From: Meandrina meandrites
Taxonomy: Eukaryota > Cnidaria > Anthozoa > Scleractinia > Meandrinidae
Length of the DNA: 64,000 nt
Direction of reading: 5' to 3'
NCBI GenBank assembly: GCA_963693305.1
Contig: OY855905.1
Span: 41,221,895-41,285,894, forward strand
The notes beneath the pieces were generated by a model. It saw nothing but the letters and a program-made list of their open reading frames with translations, made no database searches and was not told where the DNA came from. The translations under genes and the position numbers were made by a program. Of this stretch, positions 21,366-32,943 are shown in pieces (the first letter of the stretch is position 1; the number at the start of each line of letters is the position of its first letter).

Positions 21366-21704
21366 CATGGTTATGCATATACGGCGCTTGAACGATGTCC
21401 TTACAACCTGCAAAACAATCATCAAAGGCGCATGAGCAGATCTTCTCATTTTGAGTTCGCCAAAATAATCTCAGCAAGAAAGAGGTCGATACTATTCCTT
21501 TTTTTTATAGCAGTCAAAGAAGATTTCTCAGTTGTGTCCTTAAAGCGGGAGAAAATTTTTGTTAACATGGAGTGGTTGTTGTAAAATTGAATCCCGACGG
21601 TAATGGAAATGAAGATGTGTGAAGATGTGGCGATCGAGATTTCAACGTGCAGGCTTACCTCGACATAAGAACCTGTGAATTTTTTCTTTGTTTTGAAGCT
21701 ATTG

Positions 21705-21880
21705 CAGAGGCGGATCCAGGGGAGGGGTGATGGGGGTTGCAACCCCCCCTTTGGGCAAAATTTTTTAGTTATTTTTTTTTATTCTTCCTGAAAAATAATT
21801 GAATAAAATTGTTTTTTGCATTAAAGGTTACTACAATAGTGTACAACCCCCCCTTTAAAAAATTCCTGGATCCGCCCCTG
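21705..21880. mobile_element. hAT-like MITE, 5-bp TSD
   Basis: The ends CAGAGGCGGATCCAGG and CCTGGATCCGCCCCTG are inverted, flanked by TATTG on both sides (21700-21704, 21881-21885). Just inside lie CCCCCCTTT-type runs near each end. CAGNGGCGGATCCAG is a common hAT-superfamily terminus, and 5-bp targets occur in one hAT subgroup. 176 bp, non-coding. Confidence 0.8.
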
Positions 21881-22309
21881 TATTGTTTTCCTGCTCGATT
21901 GTTTCATGACTCTTTGTTGTCTTGGACTTTCTTTGTTTTACGCCACTGGTGAGGTCCACGTGGGTTCAGATAAATCGTGGATCATTTATTTGCAGTTAAC
22001 TACCCGACGACGACGAATGTTTTCGGACTTTAACCATGCGTTTATTTTTTCAGCGTAGATAGTTCTGACCGCTTAACAAACACTGAATGCAACTACGATA
22101 TCGCTGCCCTGGTTGCTCTAGTTCCCATTTCGCGGGAAAATATGGCTTGCTGCCACACTGTCGAAAAACCGCTGGACGTGAATTGATTGCGTTTCAATTA
22201 ATGAGAGCATCGTTATTCTGTCCCAGACCTCCTCCCCCCCCCCCCGCCCAACTACTGCTACGCATATTTAACAATTATCTTACAAAACCGGGCAGAATAT
22301 CGAATAAAC

Positions 22310-22498
22310 TTAGCCGACGAGGCCGTAGGCCGAGTTGGCTAAAATCAGGATTAAGCAGGATAATTGTTTTATTATTCAAGAAATGGTCGACGAAAAATAT
22401 TTTACAGCTAAGATAATTTTGGCAGTTAACAGAAAATGAGCTAAGCCCGAAAAAGAAGGGTGGAGGGCTCCGATCCCCTCCCTTGGATCCGCCACTGG
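22310..22498. mobile_element. Right end of hAT-like element plus repeat
   Basis: The segment ends with TTGGATCCGCCACTG, the inverse of a CAGTGGCGGATCC terminus. It contains the second copy of the repeat seen at 21240-21365. The matching left end was not found with confidence; a C-run near 22230 may belong to it. Confidence 0.45.
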
Positions 22499-22499
22499 G

Positions 22500-24271
22500 A
22501 GTGATCAAACAAATCGGACAAACGCGGCGCGGTCGTCAATCACGCGAATGATTCCAAACCATTACTTTTACCACCTCCTCTCTATATACTGTATATAGCT
22601 AGCTCCACTTATGAGACACGTCATATTGCAGATCAACGTGTTATATGGAAATTTTAAAACAAAGAGCTTATATATAAATTGAAGGAAGACTCAGAAGTTG
22701 TACGAAGAAGTAGTAATAAACCGTAAATTAACAAGGATAGCTACGAATGAGGGAAATTAAAGTGGATAACGAACGCCAAACTGGAACGGATGTTACTCTA
22801 CCAACCTTTATTGAGTCACGTGATCTGCTGTTTGTCAGACATCTCCAGCCACCTGCCACTTTGAACGCGAGGGGGCTTCGGAGCAATGTTGTGGTGACAT
22901 GAATTCACTGTCATTTAGTTTCAAGATATTAACGTCCTAAAGAACATTGAGCATAACTAATCATATGTTCCAAACGGAGTTTCATTATAACGTGAAGAAC
23001 GTGGGTAGGATTGGTAGGTGTCCTGTTTTAAGTCGCCACATAACGTGGATCTGAAAACCACAAATACCAGACGAAAGGTCTTTCAAAGCCTTGTTACCAT
23101 CCCCCGGTCCCTCACCCCTCGCAATATATTTTCTCTTGCACGCAACACACCCTACACATGCAACACACCCTACACCCTCTTGCGCCCCCACTGGGGACGA
23201 AGTTCTCAGTGAAAAGATACAATATTGTCATAGGATGTTTGCATGCTTTGCTCGGCCGCCATCCAAAGCCGAAATCATCTTTGTGAAGGGAAGAAATGGT
23301 AAAATAATCGTACTCCTCGTCAAATAAACCAATTCTGAAAAGGCAAAGTTTCTACTCCATTTCAACACCCACGGATGTGGTTTTATTTTTTGTGCAGTTC
23401 TTCAACGGTACAAGCGTTGTCGCGTTGTCTTTGTTATGACTAGATACATCGCACTTTTTCTTGGAATAACCTCTATACGAGTATTTAAACGAAGTCAAGG
23501 CGATCGCAATATGATCTGATTCGAAGTGAAATTTGAGACAAGAAATTCGAGACGAACAAAATACCGCTGATGCCACAATTCGACTGTCACGCAATCAACT
23601 ATTACGATGTTCGTAAAACGACAGCACCAAAAACCACTTATGCCGCTGGTTTCGACCGGATGGAAATAACTTTGCGATAGGAAAATATTTTTTATATGTG
23701 AGCAAAAGTACGGGACCGCATACTAAAATAAGCCGGTTCTCACGACGGTGGATCTTTGATGTGACGCTGCCAACGTGTTTTGATAACATCAGTTCAGCAT
23801 GATAACTGTGGCTGTGGAAATACCACAGAATGAAGTTTAAACACCAAGTGGACTTCGCCAAACTCCCTTTAAGGAATGACTTCTTAATTCTACGATGCTT
23901 GCTTGTGGGAAAGCAGTCACCTTGGTGCGGCACGACCAACGGGCCGGTATGAATTTGTATTCGTTTCAATATAATTTGTTGTGTTCAATACTACCAGCTA
24001 ACGGCTTTTAGAAGTTAAAACTTCTAACAATTTAAATATTTTCTTACAAAACTATGTCTTGCTTCTTTAAGCAACATTCCATTTAGTAAATTGTTTATGA
24101 ACACTAAGTTATCACGATTTCCGTGTTGAGCTCATTTGCATATCGCCACGGAGTAAACGGTATTTTGTTGAATGCAAACCTGTCATTCCTCTTAACTTTA
24201 CAGAGTTTTTACTTTATAAACAGAATTATCATTCCCTTGACAATCTATAGATAGTTTTAAATTCGATTTAA
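22500..24271. other. Stretch within large element, nothing recognised
   Basis: Short open frames only (the longest 124 codons, 23595-23969 minus), without domains, signal peptides or splice patterns I can defend. A CACCCTACAC-rich local repeat lies at 23140-23180. Confidence 0.4.
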
Positions 24272-25684
24272 AGTGCCTATAACCCCAAAAAATTTTTTTC
24301 AAGGAAAAGAATATTTACATTTCTCTGAGCAGAATGCCGAAAAAATTTTTGATTTTGGTTGAAACCTCGATTTTCTGTGAATCGTCAAAGTCGAAAAAAA
24401 TCGCAATAATCAGAAACACGACCGAGGCGAAGATCCGGTCAAAAGTGTCTGGGTCCAATAAAATTCGTGACGTCAACCCAGTACATCAGTCGAACGTGAT
24501 ATGATCTGCGTTGTATGTAGGTCGTGACTCGGGTCGGAGCTCCAAAATGCGAAAAAAACCCGGAGACCATCAAGTTCTCGGCAATGTAATCGAAGCACAT
24601 CAGAGTTTAAGATTTCTTGGTCACCTATCTTGGTTTGATCGGCGAGTGCTAGCAGCGAAAATGAAAATCAGACTTTCGATCTTCGCACACAAACTTCAAT
24701 TTTCTGCGTATGGACTCCACAGTTTTCGTAGAATTCAAGGTACATGTAATTATCTTCTATTCCCGATCCAAAATATTACCACTATTTATTTGAAGCATTA
24801 CGCGATTCTAGTGAGCGCTGCTGATTTTATTCAGACTTATTCGCTCCCCTGCATGTACACACGATGCAAATTAACAATCGACTCATTCCGCGACACTTTG
24901 TTTACATTACTAGCAGCGAAGGAAAACAAGTTCTTCACTGATTCTTACCGCAAAGATGCGGCGTCTTCGGGCTTTACTTTAGTTAGCACAAGTGTTAAGC
25001 TTAAGGGTTTAAAGCAGGACAAGATATTTTCAGTTGAATCCTAACCTCGAGCAGAAAATTTAAGAAGATTATCGATCGTATGAATGTGATGAATAGCGAA
25101 TAAAGTCGGCGTACCGGCCGCTCCCGCAAACGAATAGTTGACTGCAAATTATTCATACGCAAGTACAGACTTTCGTTGTAGAATTTACAGTAAATACTGA
25201 TAAGTCAATAAATCTTATACCTTTTTAAAACTCTGAGGCAATTCAATTTATTTAACTAAACTGTGCATGCTGTGCGAAGGTCAAGAATTCATGTTGTGTT
25301 GTTGTTGTTGTTTGATGAACCCTCGACTTCTAAGTCGTACTCGACCTCGGCGGCCTCAGAGTCCGAGCTAGAGTCATAGCTAGAATCGCTGGACGACATT
25401 ATAAGTTGAGTCAATAAAAGTTCTTTTGACGAAAAACTAACCCTCAGTACTCTATCCCACACACAAAACAACGTGAGAGTTACTGGAGCGACGCTGGCAA
25501 TGGCCTGGAATGACGTCACTAGTCCCATTCTCCCGAATGCTCGGTCGTGCTGTTAACAGCGCCAACTTTAAAAATTCGTAAAAAATTCGGGTTTTAACCA
25601 AATTCAAAACTTTTTGCGACATTTTTCCCAATTCCATACAGAGATTTGATTAGGCGAAAAAATTTTTTTGGGGTTATAGGCACT
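24272..25684. mobile_element. 1.4-kb TTAA element, AGTGCCTATAACCCC ends
   Basis: Terminal inverted repeats AGTGCCTATAACCCCAAAAA extend for about 29 bp and are flanked by TTAA on both sides (24268-24271, 25685-25688). Inside are a plus-strand frame of 177 codons (24511-25044), not recognised, and a minus-strand frame of 79 codons (25289-25528) with an acidic serine-rich stretch (SSDSSYDSSSDSEAAEVEYD). That frame could be the start of a transposon-encoded or captured protein. No complete transposase. A related end (AGTGCACCTAACCCC after TTAA) lies at 38444. Confidence 0.8.
24511..25044 (+). CDS. Unrecognised 177-codon frame in TTAA element
   Basis: An uninterrupted frame of 177 codons from ATG lies inside the 1.4-kb element. 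The translation is basic and mixed, with no motif, signal peptide or zinc-binding pattern I can identify. A phrase such as NVIEAHQSLRFLGHLSWFD gives no family. Its length makes chance possible. It is recorded as a weak candidate only, because it is the longest frame of the element. Confidence 0.2.
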   Translation: MYVGRDSGRSSKMRKKPGDHQVLGNVIEAHQSLRFLGHLSWFDRRVLAAKMKIRLSIFAHKLQFSAYGLHSFRRIQGTCNYLLFPIQNITTIYLKHYAILVSAADFIQTYSLPCMYTRCKLTIDSFRDTLFTLLAAKENKFFTDSYRKDAASSGFTLVSTSVKLKGLKQDKIFSVES

Positions 25685-26103
25685 TTAAGAAACGCCGCAT
25701 CTCTACAAACAACGGCTTTTGAGACCCCATCGTATTGACATGAATTGAATAGGGAGAATTAAAATTTTGTCTATAGCCAAACGAAATAAGTGACACAAGT
25801 TAAGTTAACGTCTTTCTATTGTTAAGGGTTAGGACTGTCCTGTGTAGAAATTTCACTTAATTTCTTCTCATATTAAACTTGTGGCAGGTGATCAAACATG
25901 CTGTATATTTTAACCTCAAATTTGAACACTTTCCACTGTCTGACAGTTTGATTGACATTTCTCCAAAACAATAGACAATTGAACCAAACTGTTGCACCTG
26001 GTTGATGTACTAGTGAAGTTACACAAGTGTGCCAAATTTGAGGGAAATCGGTGAGGTGCACTGTAGACTCGCTTGCATGGTTCTCATGTGGACTCACTCT
26101 TAA

Positions 26104-26366
26104 GTCTGTACACGAGCCTAGTGGCCCATCAGCCGGAGCTTATCCCTAGGGGTATTGCTACTCCCCCATGGATGGGATGCTAGTCCATCGCAGGGTTACC
26201 CCCAGCAGTAAATTCGCCGGTACCCATTTATACACCTGGGTGGAGAGAGGCACAATGAGAGTAAAGTATCTTGCCCAAGAACACAACGCAGTGCCCCGGT
26301 CAGGGCTCGAGCCCGGACCGCCCGATCCGGAGTTCAGTGCACTAACATTAGGCCACCGCGCCTCCC
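26104..26366 (-). mobile_element. tRNA-derived SINE (same family as 14238)
   Basis: Reverse orientation: the head at the right end reads (minus sense) GGAGGCGCGGTGGCCTAATG with box B GGGCTCGAGCC. The body contains CACCCAGGTGTATAAATGGG and the tail reaches the TTAA at 26100. It lies exactly at the junction where copy B2 resumes. It is absent from the A1/B1 junction at about 2330, so it entered copy 2 before the large TTAA element did. Confidence 0.85.
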
Positions 26367-26845
26367 ACAATTTTTACTCATCATTTGTATTTTGACTCGC
26401 CCTTCGTGCTCGCCAAAATACTGCAAAGCATGACTCGACACTACAGCGATACTACACACTAAAATGTCTAATGAGATATCTATATTTTATTTTGCATGAC
26501 AGATATTTATTATCAAGGTCGCTCTCGTATCATTGAATGTGTAGTGCAATGAACTGCAGGGAAACTACAGATTCGTCATATAGAGGTCAAATGGAAGTGG
26601 CTGAGGTCGCAGATGTCTTGTGTAATGGCGCCAAATACAGAACAGGAGATGTTGTCACAGAAAGTTTTGGGCAGGCTTGTTCTTCCTCTCCCGCTTCATT
26701 TTGTTTTTAAATCACACCTGAAATAAAAGAGATAGACAGAATTTCTTACTCTTGAAGTGGTTCGATTATCGACTAAAAGATGGACTCATTTTCAGTTTGA
26801 ATACAAAGTGAATGGAAGATGTCATCAAATTCTGGGGCTGGTAAC

Positions 26846-27170
26846 GAGGTTTGTTTTCTTTTCACTACTTGTCGACTTGCTTGGCTGGTTTGTGTATTAT
26901 CTAGTGCAAAGGCAACTTGTTTAGTTCTATGAGAAACTGATTCACGCCATCTTCGAGTGCCACTTTAGTCTTTCAAGGTTCGGCAAGAATCATGTCCAGC
27001 CACAACTAGTATTTTAGTGGCACAATTTCTGTAGAGCTGAGCTTTATAACACTCACTCAAACCGTCATCTCGTCATGAAATCTCAATTTACAACTGTAAA
27101 GCGTTTAGAGATGTTTTTGATAGGCGCTATATAAGCTTTGTATTATATTATTAATATATATGAATCGTGC
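26846..27170 (+). mobile_element. Interspersed repeat tail (GCGCTATATAAG)
   Basis: The segment ends with AGGCGCTATATAAGCTTTGT followed by an ATT-rich run, a pattern typical of truncated non-LTR retrotransposon 3' ends. It is absent from copy B1. The left boundary is uncertain. Confidence 0.45.
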
Positions 27171-27921
27171 AGTCGAGCGATGTTTTCGCGGCACGTAAAC
27201 TATCAATGACCCAAAACTGAGTTTTTTTGTGCGTGCTACAAGACATAAACTTAGCAGCCATCAAAGGAATCATTTCAATTATTTGTGGGAGATAAAACTG
27301 TAAGGGCAAAGCTTATGCATGGTGCAAGGTTTTCCTTGTGACACTCATGTTTTGAGTCTTTTAAGATCAATTTTGTTCCGTTTTCAGTGTGTATTATTTA
27401 GAAAAATAAACCCGTTCGATATCAGGCGGCTGGCATATGGTAGGATAGCCTAAGAGCAGAATTATGCCCTTGGCTGAAAGATTGTCCGAAATTAAACGAA
27501 CAGTTGCTACGAGGGCAACTGAAATTCTGAAGACAATCTTTTAGTCAAAGGCCTTATTATCATCCAATATACCAGCAAACCAGAAAGAGCTTTATTTATT
27601 TTATTACTTTTGGATTCCGATTAATCTCTACAGCGCGCATTATCGCAGCCGTAAGTAGAAAAAACCTACAGTGATAATCACGGTATAATTGTTGTTGAAA
27701 TAAAAAATGGATTGTTTTACGTAATTTTTATCGCTGTTATTTAATTAAAAAGTTGACTTTGATCCTTTGTTTTGTACTGCTCTAGAAAATCGGGCGGCGA
27801 ATATCAAATCGGACGAGGTATATTATTTGCTACCGATTTTGTACCACGTGATATGCCTCGTCCAATTAGAGTGCGCGCGGAAATAATCGATTGTTTATAA
27901 TCTGCGATACCCACCATTTAT

Positions 27922-30900
27922 TTAGTCACGGTGGTCGAGGTATGGTTCGTCGTGAACTGGTTTGGCGGGTTTCTTAGCAACCGTACCCATGACGTTAGAG
28001 CTTTCGTCAAAGGGGCTCCCAGTGATGTGTTCACAGCCAACAGAATCTGGCCGGATGACGCAATCAGCAAACTTCTTCATGTGATTGGCTAGATAACTTA
28101 GTGGCGAAGAACCCTGTGACAGGACCTGGTAGTGAAATTCCTTTTCGTTAAATGTCTTTTTCTTTGCTTGAATTCTCGCTTTAGTTTCGTTTCGCAATTG
28201 CCAAATCCTTAGCTGGCCAATCATGTATGCGGTGGCCTGGCCCGGGTTGCTCTGGTAACGCGTGACGTCTTTCACTGCCTTGTCAGTTGTGTCCCAGGCC
28301 TTTTCAGCAAATAGCTTTAACGCTTCCCACCGTTTCATTCCTGGAATGAATGATCATAGAGACCCATGAATAAATTTTAAAGAGAATCTTTAATTGTTGT
28401 TGGTAGGAAAGGCAAGGAATTTGTTCCAATTCTAAGCCGGTTCCCCAAACTGCCTTCAACCTTCCACTGGATTTGTATTGATATGTTTGCCAGCAGGAGA
28501 CTGATAACTCGAGATTATATCAATGTCAAACTAAACCTCGAACGTTTAAAGGTAAAAAAGGTAAAGCAACTTTATTTATACACGGTTTGTGTTTAAAGCT
28601 GGAAGCTTGTGGGGCCGTGTATATGAAACAAATACTAAATAAACACAACATATTGAATAAGCATAACCTGGTTAAAAATCCCAACTGGCAGGAGGCAGAC
28701 CAGTTGGTTATTTACAAACATGACCGGGAGTTGAACTCGGGACAACCAAGGGCAAATCCAGATAGTGGCCTAAACGGGACTTGAACCCGGGACCTCTGGA
28801 TTTCAAGTCCAGTGCTCTAAACACTCGGCCACGCTGCCTCCGTTCCTAAGGACAATTCTTCAATGGTTTCTAGTGGTACTCGTAGTATGCAAACATGCCT
28901 TTTTTGTTATTTTGTTGATCAGTGAGGGCACCTTTAATTTATAATTCTAGCATAGTTTACACAAAAACTTAGAAGACTTCTCGTGATACTGCCCCTTTGA
29001 GACACGGTATTCCATCAGCCATTTGATAAAGCTATCGCAGTGGTGTACCTCAGATTTAGTACGCCGGTACCCGTTTATACATCCAGGTGGAGAGGGGCAC
29101 TGTGAAAATAAAGTGTTTGCCCAAGAACACAACACAGTGACCCCAATAAGGGCTCGAACCCGAATCGTTATATACGGAGTCCAGCTCGCTACCCATTAGG
29201 CCACCGTGTCTCCCATAAGAAACGTAAGAAAGGATTGTAAGTTAAACGCAAACTGGCGCATTGCACTATGTGCAGGCAACATTCCAACAGACCTTTGTAA
29301 TGGAGTCCAGTGTCAATCATCAGACGTAATGCCCGCCATATTTGCCACTTGAGCATTCCATACAGCTGCATTGGATTGTGGTCATATGTGTCTGTTTCTT
29401 CAGTGATCAGCGGATTCTCAGCGTATAGGGCCCAGCCCTCTGTGAACGCGATGTAGTGTGACGCACTGTTCAACCAGCTGATAACATCTCCACACTTGTC
29501 ACCAAATAACTCCTTAAAACCCTGAAACTATTAAAAGAGATGCAGTGTAAAACACTCGAAAACGTCCGGAGACCAACTGAAAGAGGTCCAGAATACTAGA
29601 AATTAAAGTTCATTTTTTTAGACTTCACGATAATCTTCGTCCGCTCAAAATCACTCAATTACCTGTGTGTGGTGCCCAGGCCTTGCCTCATGTGCAGCCA
29701 CCGAGATAGCACTGTATCTTGGCCCCAGGTCCTTCATAAAGAACGGTAACCTGTACTGTGAAGGCTTGGTGCAATCTTCGTTGCTGGATCTGTAGCTCTG
29801 GGAACCAGTCCCCGGGTTAAAATCTGCGACCAGTTGGACTGGACAGTTTGGAGTGCTCTGATGTTTGCCAGTGAAATAAAACATGTGAGTGGTCTTCGGT
29901 TCAAGGCTGCTCAACACAGCTAAACAAGGAAATACAGCGGCAAATGCAAGCAATCAATTGAAGCCCTGAATATTTTTCAGGCTTCTTTATTCCAATTGCT
30001 TAAAAATGGTCTTAAATTGGAAATTCACTGCGTTGATCATCTATCACTTTCATACACATCTGCAGTTCACATATGAATCATTTCATATACATTACATCAA
30101 TTGAAGAATTATTGCAAAAAGCAGCTGATAAAAGCACACTTTGTATTTGTAACCGGAAATTTGCAAAATAATCTAGTTAGTTAATGCTCCTATGTGGCCA
30201 GGTTTGCGTCCTTCCTTTGCGATTTACGACCTATCTTTCGATAGATGGAAGGTATTCGTTTTGCGCTCCTTAACAGAGTGATTTATGCCGCGCATTAAAT
30301 TATTCTTTTTTCTATTCTTTCTTTCGATGAAAAACGCCTTCATAATAACTTAGTGTCGCGTCTCTACTTACAGTTAACATATCCAAACCATTTCAGCATC
30401 GCTTGATGACGTTTGGGGCAGTGAATCTTTGCCTCTTCCATACTAGTGCACTTAGAGAATGCGTCTTTGTTGTTCTCATTTTCCGGAATCTTCTCGTCAT
30501 TAAAATACATGCTCTGATCTTTCAAACGCTTCTTAAGCTCTTCTATTGCTTGGTTTTGATTCCTTTTTCCTGTAATTTTCTTGGCGATTTCAACAGCTCT
30601 TGGATAAAGCTGATTCAGCATTTTTTCTCCCAGGGAATAAACCTGGTTTGGTGTCATCTGATTGGTTGTGAAGTAGGGTAGAATCATTTCGTAGGCTTTC
30701 TTTCCACTCAGGGATTCCCCAGTGGGGAGTATTCCAGTTGTTTTGATTCCAGTTTTCCTCCCATTTTTGTAAACATGTGACACAGGTAGTGTAGCCAAAC
30801 CGCTGGACACGTTGCTAGGGACGCAGAACTGAGAATGGTCAAACTCCAGGTAGTGCAGTAGATTGTCCAGTGGTTTTCCTACATACGCAACCAGAGCTTC

Positions 30901-32943
30901 GTTTATGGATGCACCAACGGTAACATTGTTTTGCTTCTGCCACTCTTCCGAAGCGCTTTTCTCGAGCTTTGCCAACCATTTTGGATCAAGCATTTCTTGT
31001 GTAAATGTTTCGTTTAAAACACCTGCCAAAATAAGGAAAATAACAATATAGCATTTTTGTTCACTGAGGTAGAAAATCACGACACAAAAATTTACGTTCT
31101 GTAGTGGGACCTTATACACAAAACAGTGTTCAAGAAATACTGAATCTCCTGTAGCGTACTATGTTTCAAACTGAGGTGACAGTTAATAAATGTTGGCTGC
31201 ATGCTTACATTATGCCAGTGATTATAGACAAATCGACACAAAATAGATAAAAAGTGAAGCCAAAAAAAACAATCTAAAACTATGCTACACGTACCCGTGG
31301 GTCCATATTGAGAAACTTTGAGATATGCGCGCTGAATGGAGTACAATCCGTACAGACAATCCTCCTGTGAGCGGACAAACCCCGCCTTTATACCATATTT
31401 CATGTTTTCGATATACTGCATCAAAGAATCTTTCAGCCGCTTTAGCTGGTCTGTTACAAATTTCACATCAGCCACCGTCTTGGGTTGTATACCCCACTCC
31501 TGGTACGTAAAATGAGCCTGCAGATCTTTGCCCACACTACAAATGGGTTGCCAACAGAATGTACTCGGTCCTAGCATCCAGTCTCCAGCGTAATAGTTCT
31601 CATCGTACGGCGCACCAAAGTTGCTCTTTAAAAAGTGTTTCACTTGAGCTATAGCCTTTCTCTCGCGCGGTTTCAGCTTGTTGCCGTCCGCTTTTTTGTT
31701 GAGTTTGTTAATTTCACGGTACAGGGAACGAGCGGCGTCCGTCCGCTCCCGAATGGCGTTTGGGTGCGGGTTGTAGGGGCCGAAATCTCGGCGGATTGAC
31801 GCGGGTGTCGAATCAGGGTCATAAACCACGTTGTTTGGGTTGATTTTGTAATAAGTAGCTTTCACCTTGTGAAGAAATGTCTCCAATCCCATACGTTGGG
31901 CTTCAGTGGAATAGCTGCAAACCGTCAATTTCTCCTTCTGCGCTTTTAAAACATCGGCACTACATTTGATATTTCCGCCAACCGCGCAAAGAATAACTCC
32001 TGCAAGATAAAACACTACAGCGGCAGTTGAACTGATGAAAAATATAAGATATAATATAAGAGCTTGTCTCTTTATGTATTACCTGATTTTCTATTCCTTC
32101 ACTAATTCTGAAATGGCTTTTAAACTATTCACATGCTCAAGGCTTGTGATCAGGAAACTCCGTTTGCATCTTCGACTTTGCGCAGAATTGTTGAAAAATG
32201 TATAAAAAACCAACCGTGAAGGTAAGGTGAAATAAAGCTAAGCGACACAAAAAGACAAAGAAATAAAATCGATACAAGATTCAAACCAACATCCTTCCCC
32301 CAGATGAATAAATACCACAGTTGGCACTGAGTGTTTTGGATTCTATTTTACCGACTACGTTAAACGTAGTTTTTTCTATCGCTGCCGTATAAAACTTCTT
32401 TTTCTTGAAATCGCCAGCCCACTTGTTGTAAATTCGCGTTTAATTTTGACTGACTGTCCTCCATTTCAGCTTCCAAGATTTTTTCTTTTTCTCTTTTGCT
32501 GCCGTTAGTTATACAACAATTTAGCTATTGTGCGTGTCGTGATTGGTTAATGCCTGCATGTTATCTATCAGAATATAGGCACACAGATGACGTCACTGCG
32601 TGGTGACTCGCGCGCCTGATCAGCGCTCATAGTTTTTCAAAACAACCAATGCTACAAATAATGGACGAATAAAGCTGCTAAGTAGAGATAAAAACAAAAT
32701 GGAATCCGTTCCGTTAAACACCGGTGGTCTCAACCGGTCAAAACAACGATTCAAAAAACAAACAAAAAAAAAACCGCAGCATTTTCGAAACAAGTGGATG
32801 TTGATTGACTAAATTACTCTCAAGACAAGTAGTCCAGGTACAACGTTAAATTTGGCTAAATAATATGTAGCATTTTGGATTATCTTGTAGTACTTCATAA
32901 ACATGACATAATAGAAGGATTTCTCACCTCGCATTGATGCCAT
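27922..32943 (-). CDS. Secreted DUF885 family protein, putative metallopeptidase
   Basis: Coding exons: 32928-32943, 31295-31999, 30372-31022, 29663-29919, 29293-29521, 27922-28340. All junctions are GT-AG with agreeing phases, giving 758 aa. The first exon is a prediction: MASMR joins GVILCAVGG to make a short signal peptide. Residues 1-20 are secretory. The DUF885 (PF05960) body follows. Exon 4 ends with HEARPGHH (534-541) and exon 5 holds TEGWALYAE (570-578), then YGMLKWQIWRALRLMIDTGL. These motifs are the family's conserved core and look like a gluzincin-type zinc site, so peptidase activity is plausible but inferred. The last exon encodes the conserved tail (NPGQATAYMIGQL) plus a divergent cysteine-containing end. 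The stop overlaps AATAAA. Function may be extracellular digestion or lysosomal; not known. Its last exon is duplicated at 5297-5715. Confidence 0.85.
28556..28852 (-). mobile_element. tRNA-derived SINE, second family
   Basis: In minus sense it starts GGAGGCAGCGTGGCCGAGTG and has a tRNA-like head with a TGA anticodon-like loop and box B GGTTCAAGTCC. The acceptor stem does not close, and a body follows containing CTCCTGCCAGTTGGGATTTT and a tail AATAAAGTTGCTTTACC. It lies in the intron before the last exon of the DUF885 gene and only in copy B2. It is not a functional tRNA-Ser. Confidence 0.75.
28977..29215 (-). mobile_element. tRNA-derived SINE in last intron
   Basis: Minus-sense head GGAGACACGGTGGCCTAATG with box B GGGTTCGAGCCC. 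The body has CCACCTGGATGTATAAACGG, clearly related to the family at 14238 but diverged. It was present before the block duplication, since a truncated copy is at 6227-6415. It lies 78 bp from the splice donor of exon 5. Confidence 0.8.

Larger units (their letters stand above)
18462..26099. mobile_element. Putative 7.6-kb TTAA element splitting A2/B2
   Basis: The left end GAGAGGGTCCACCTGAAAAC and right end (inverse) GAGTGAGTCCACATGAGAAC match over about 27 bp with a few differences, and both abut TTAA (18458-18461; 26100-26103). Outside lie sequences that are adjacent in the A1-B1 copy, apart from a SINE. So a single large insertion next to that SINE explains the 8-kb gap. No transposase is visible. 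The interior is filled with other elements: a TGCATCAG-type element, a palindromic GATGATCC element, hAT-like MITEs and a further TTAA element. It may be a large non-autonomous or decayed Kolobok/piggyBac-type element. Confidence 0.6.
26366..29215. repeat. Segmental duplication, copy B2
   Basis: Same-orientation duplicate of B1 (2333-6415). It contains the functional last exon of the DUF885 gene and its 3' flank. It preserves the empty sites for the solo LTR (26449-26460) and the 877-bp transposon (27849-27862). Private to this copy are the repeat at about 26846-27300 and the SINE at 28556-28852. Confidence 0.85.

Noticed and set aside
28775..28852. tRNA-Ser(UGA)-like gene on the minus strand
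   Set aside because: The anticodon and T arms look good, but the acceptor stem does not pair and the variable arm is too short for tRNA-Ser. A SINE body and tail follow directly.
32588..32595. TGACGTCA (CRE-like) site
   Set aside because: A perfect octamer, but it lies in predicted intron 1 of the DUF885 gene, and similar GACGTCA sequences occur inside TTAA elements here. Too weak to annotate.
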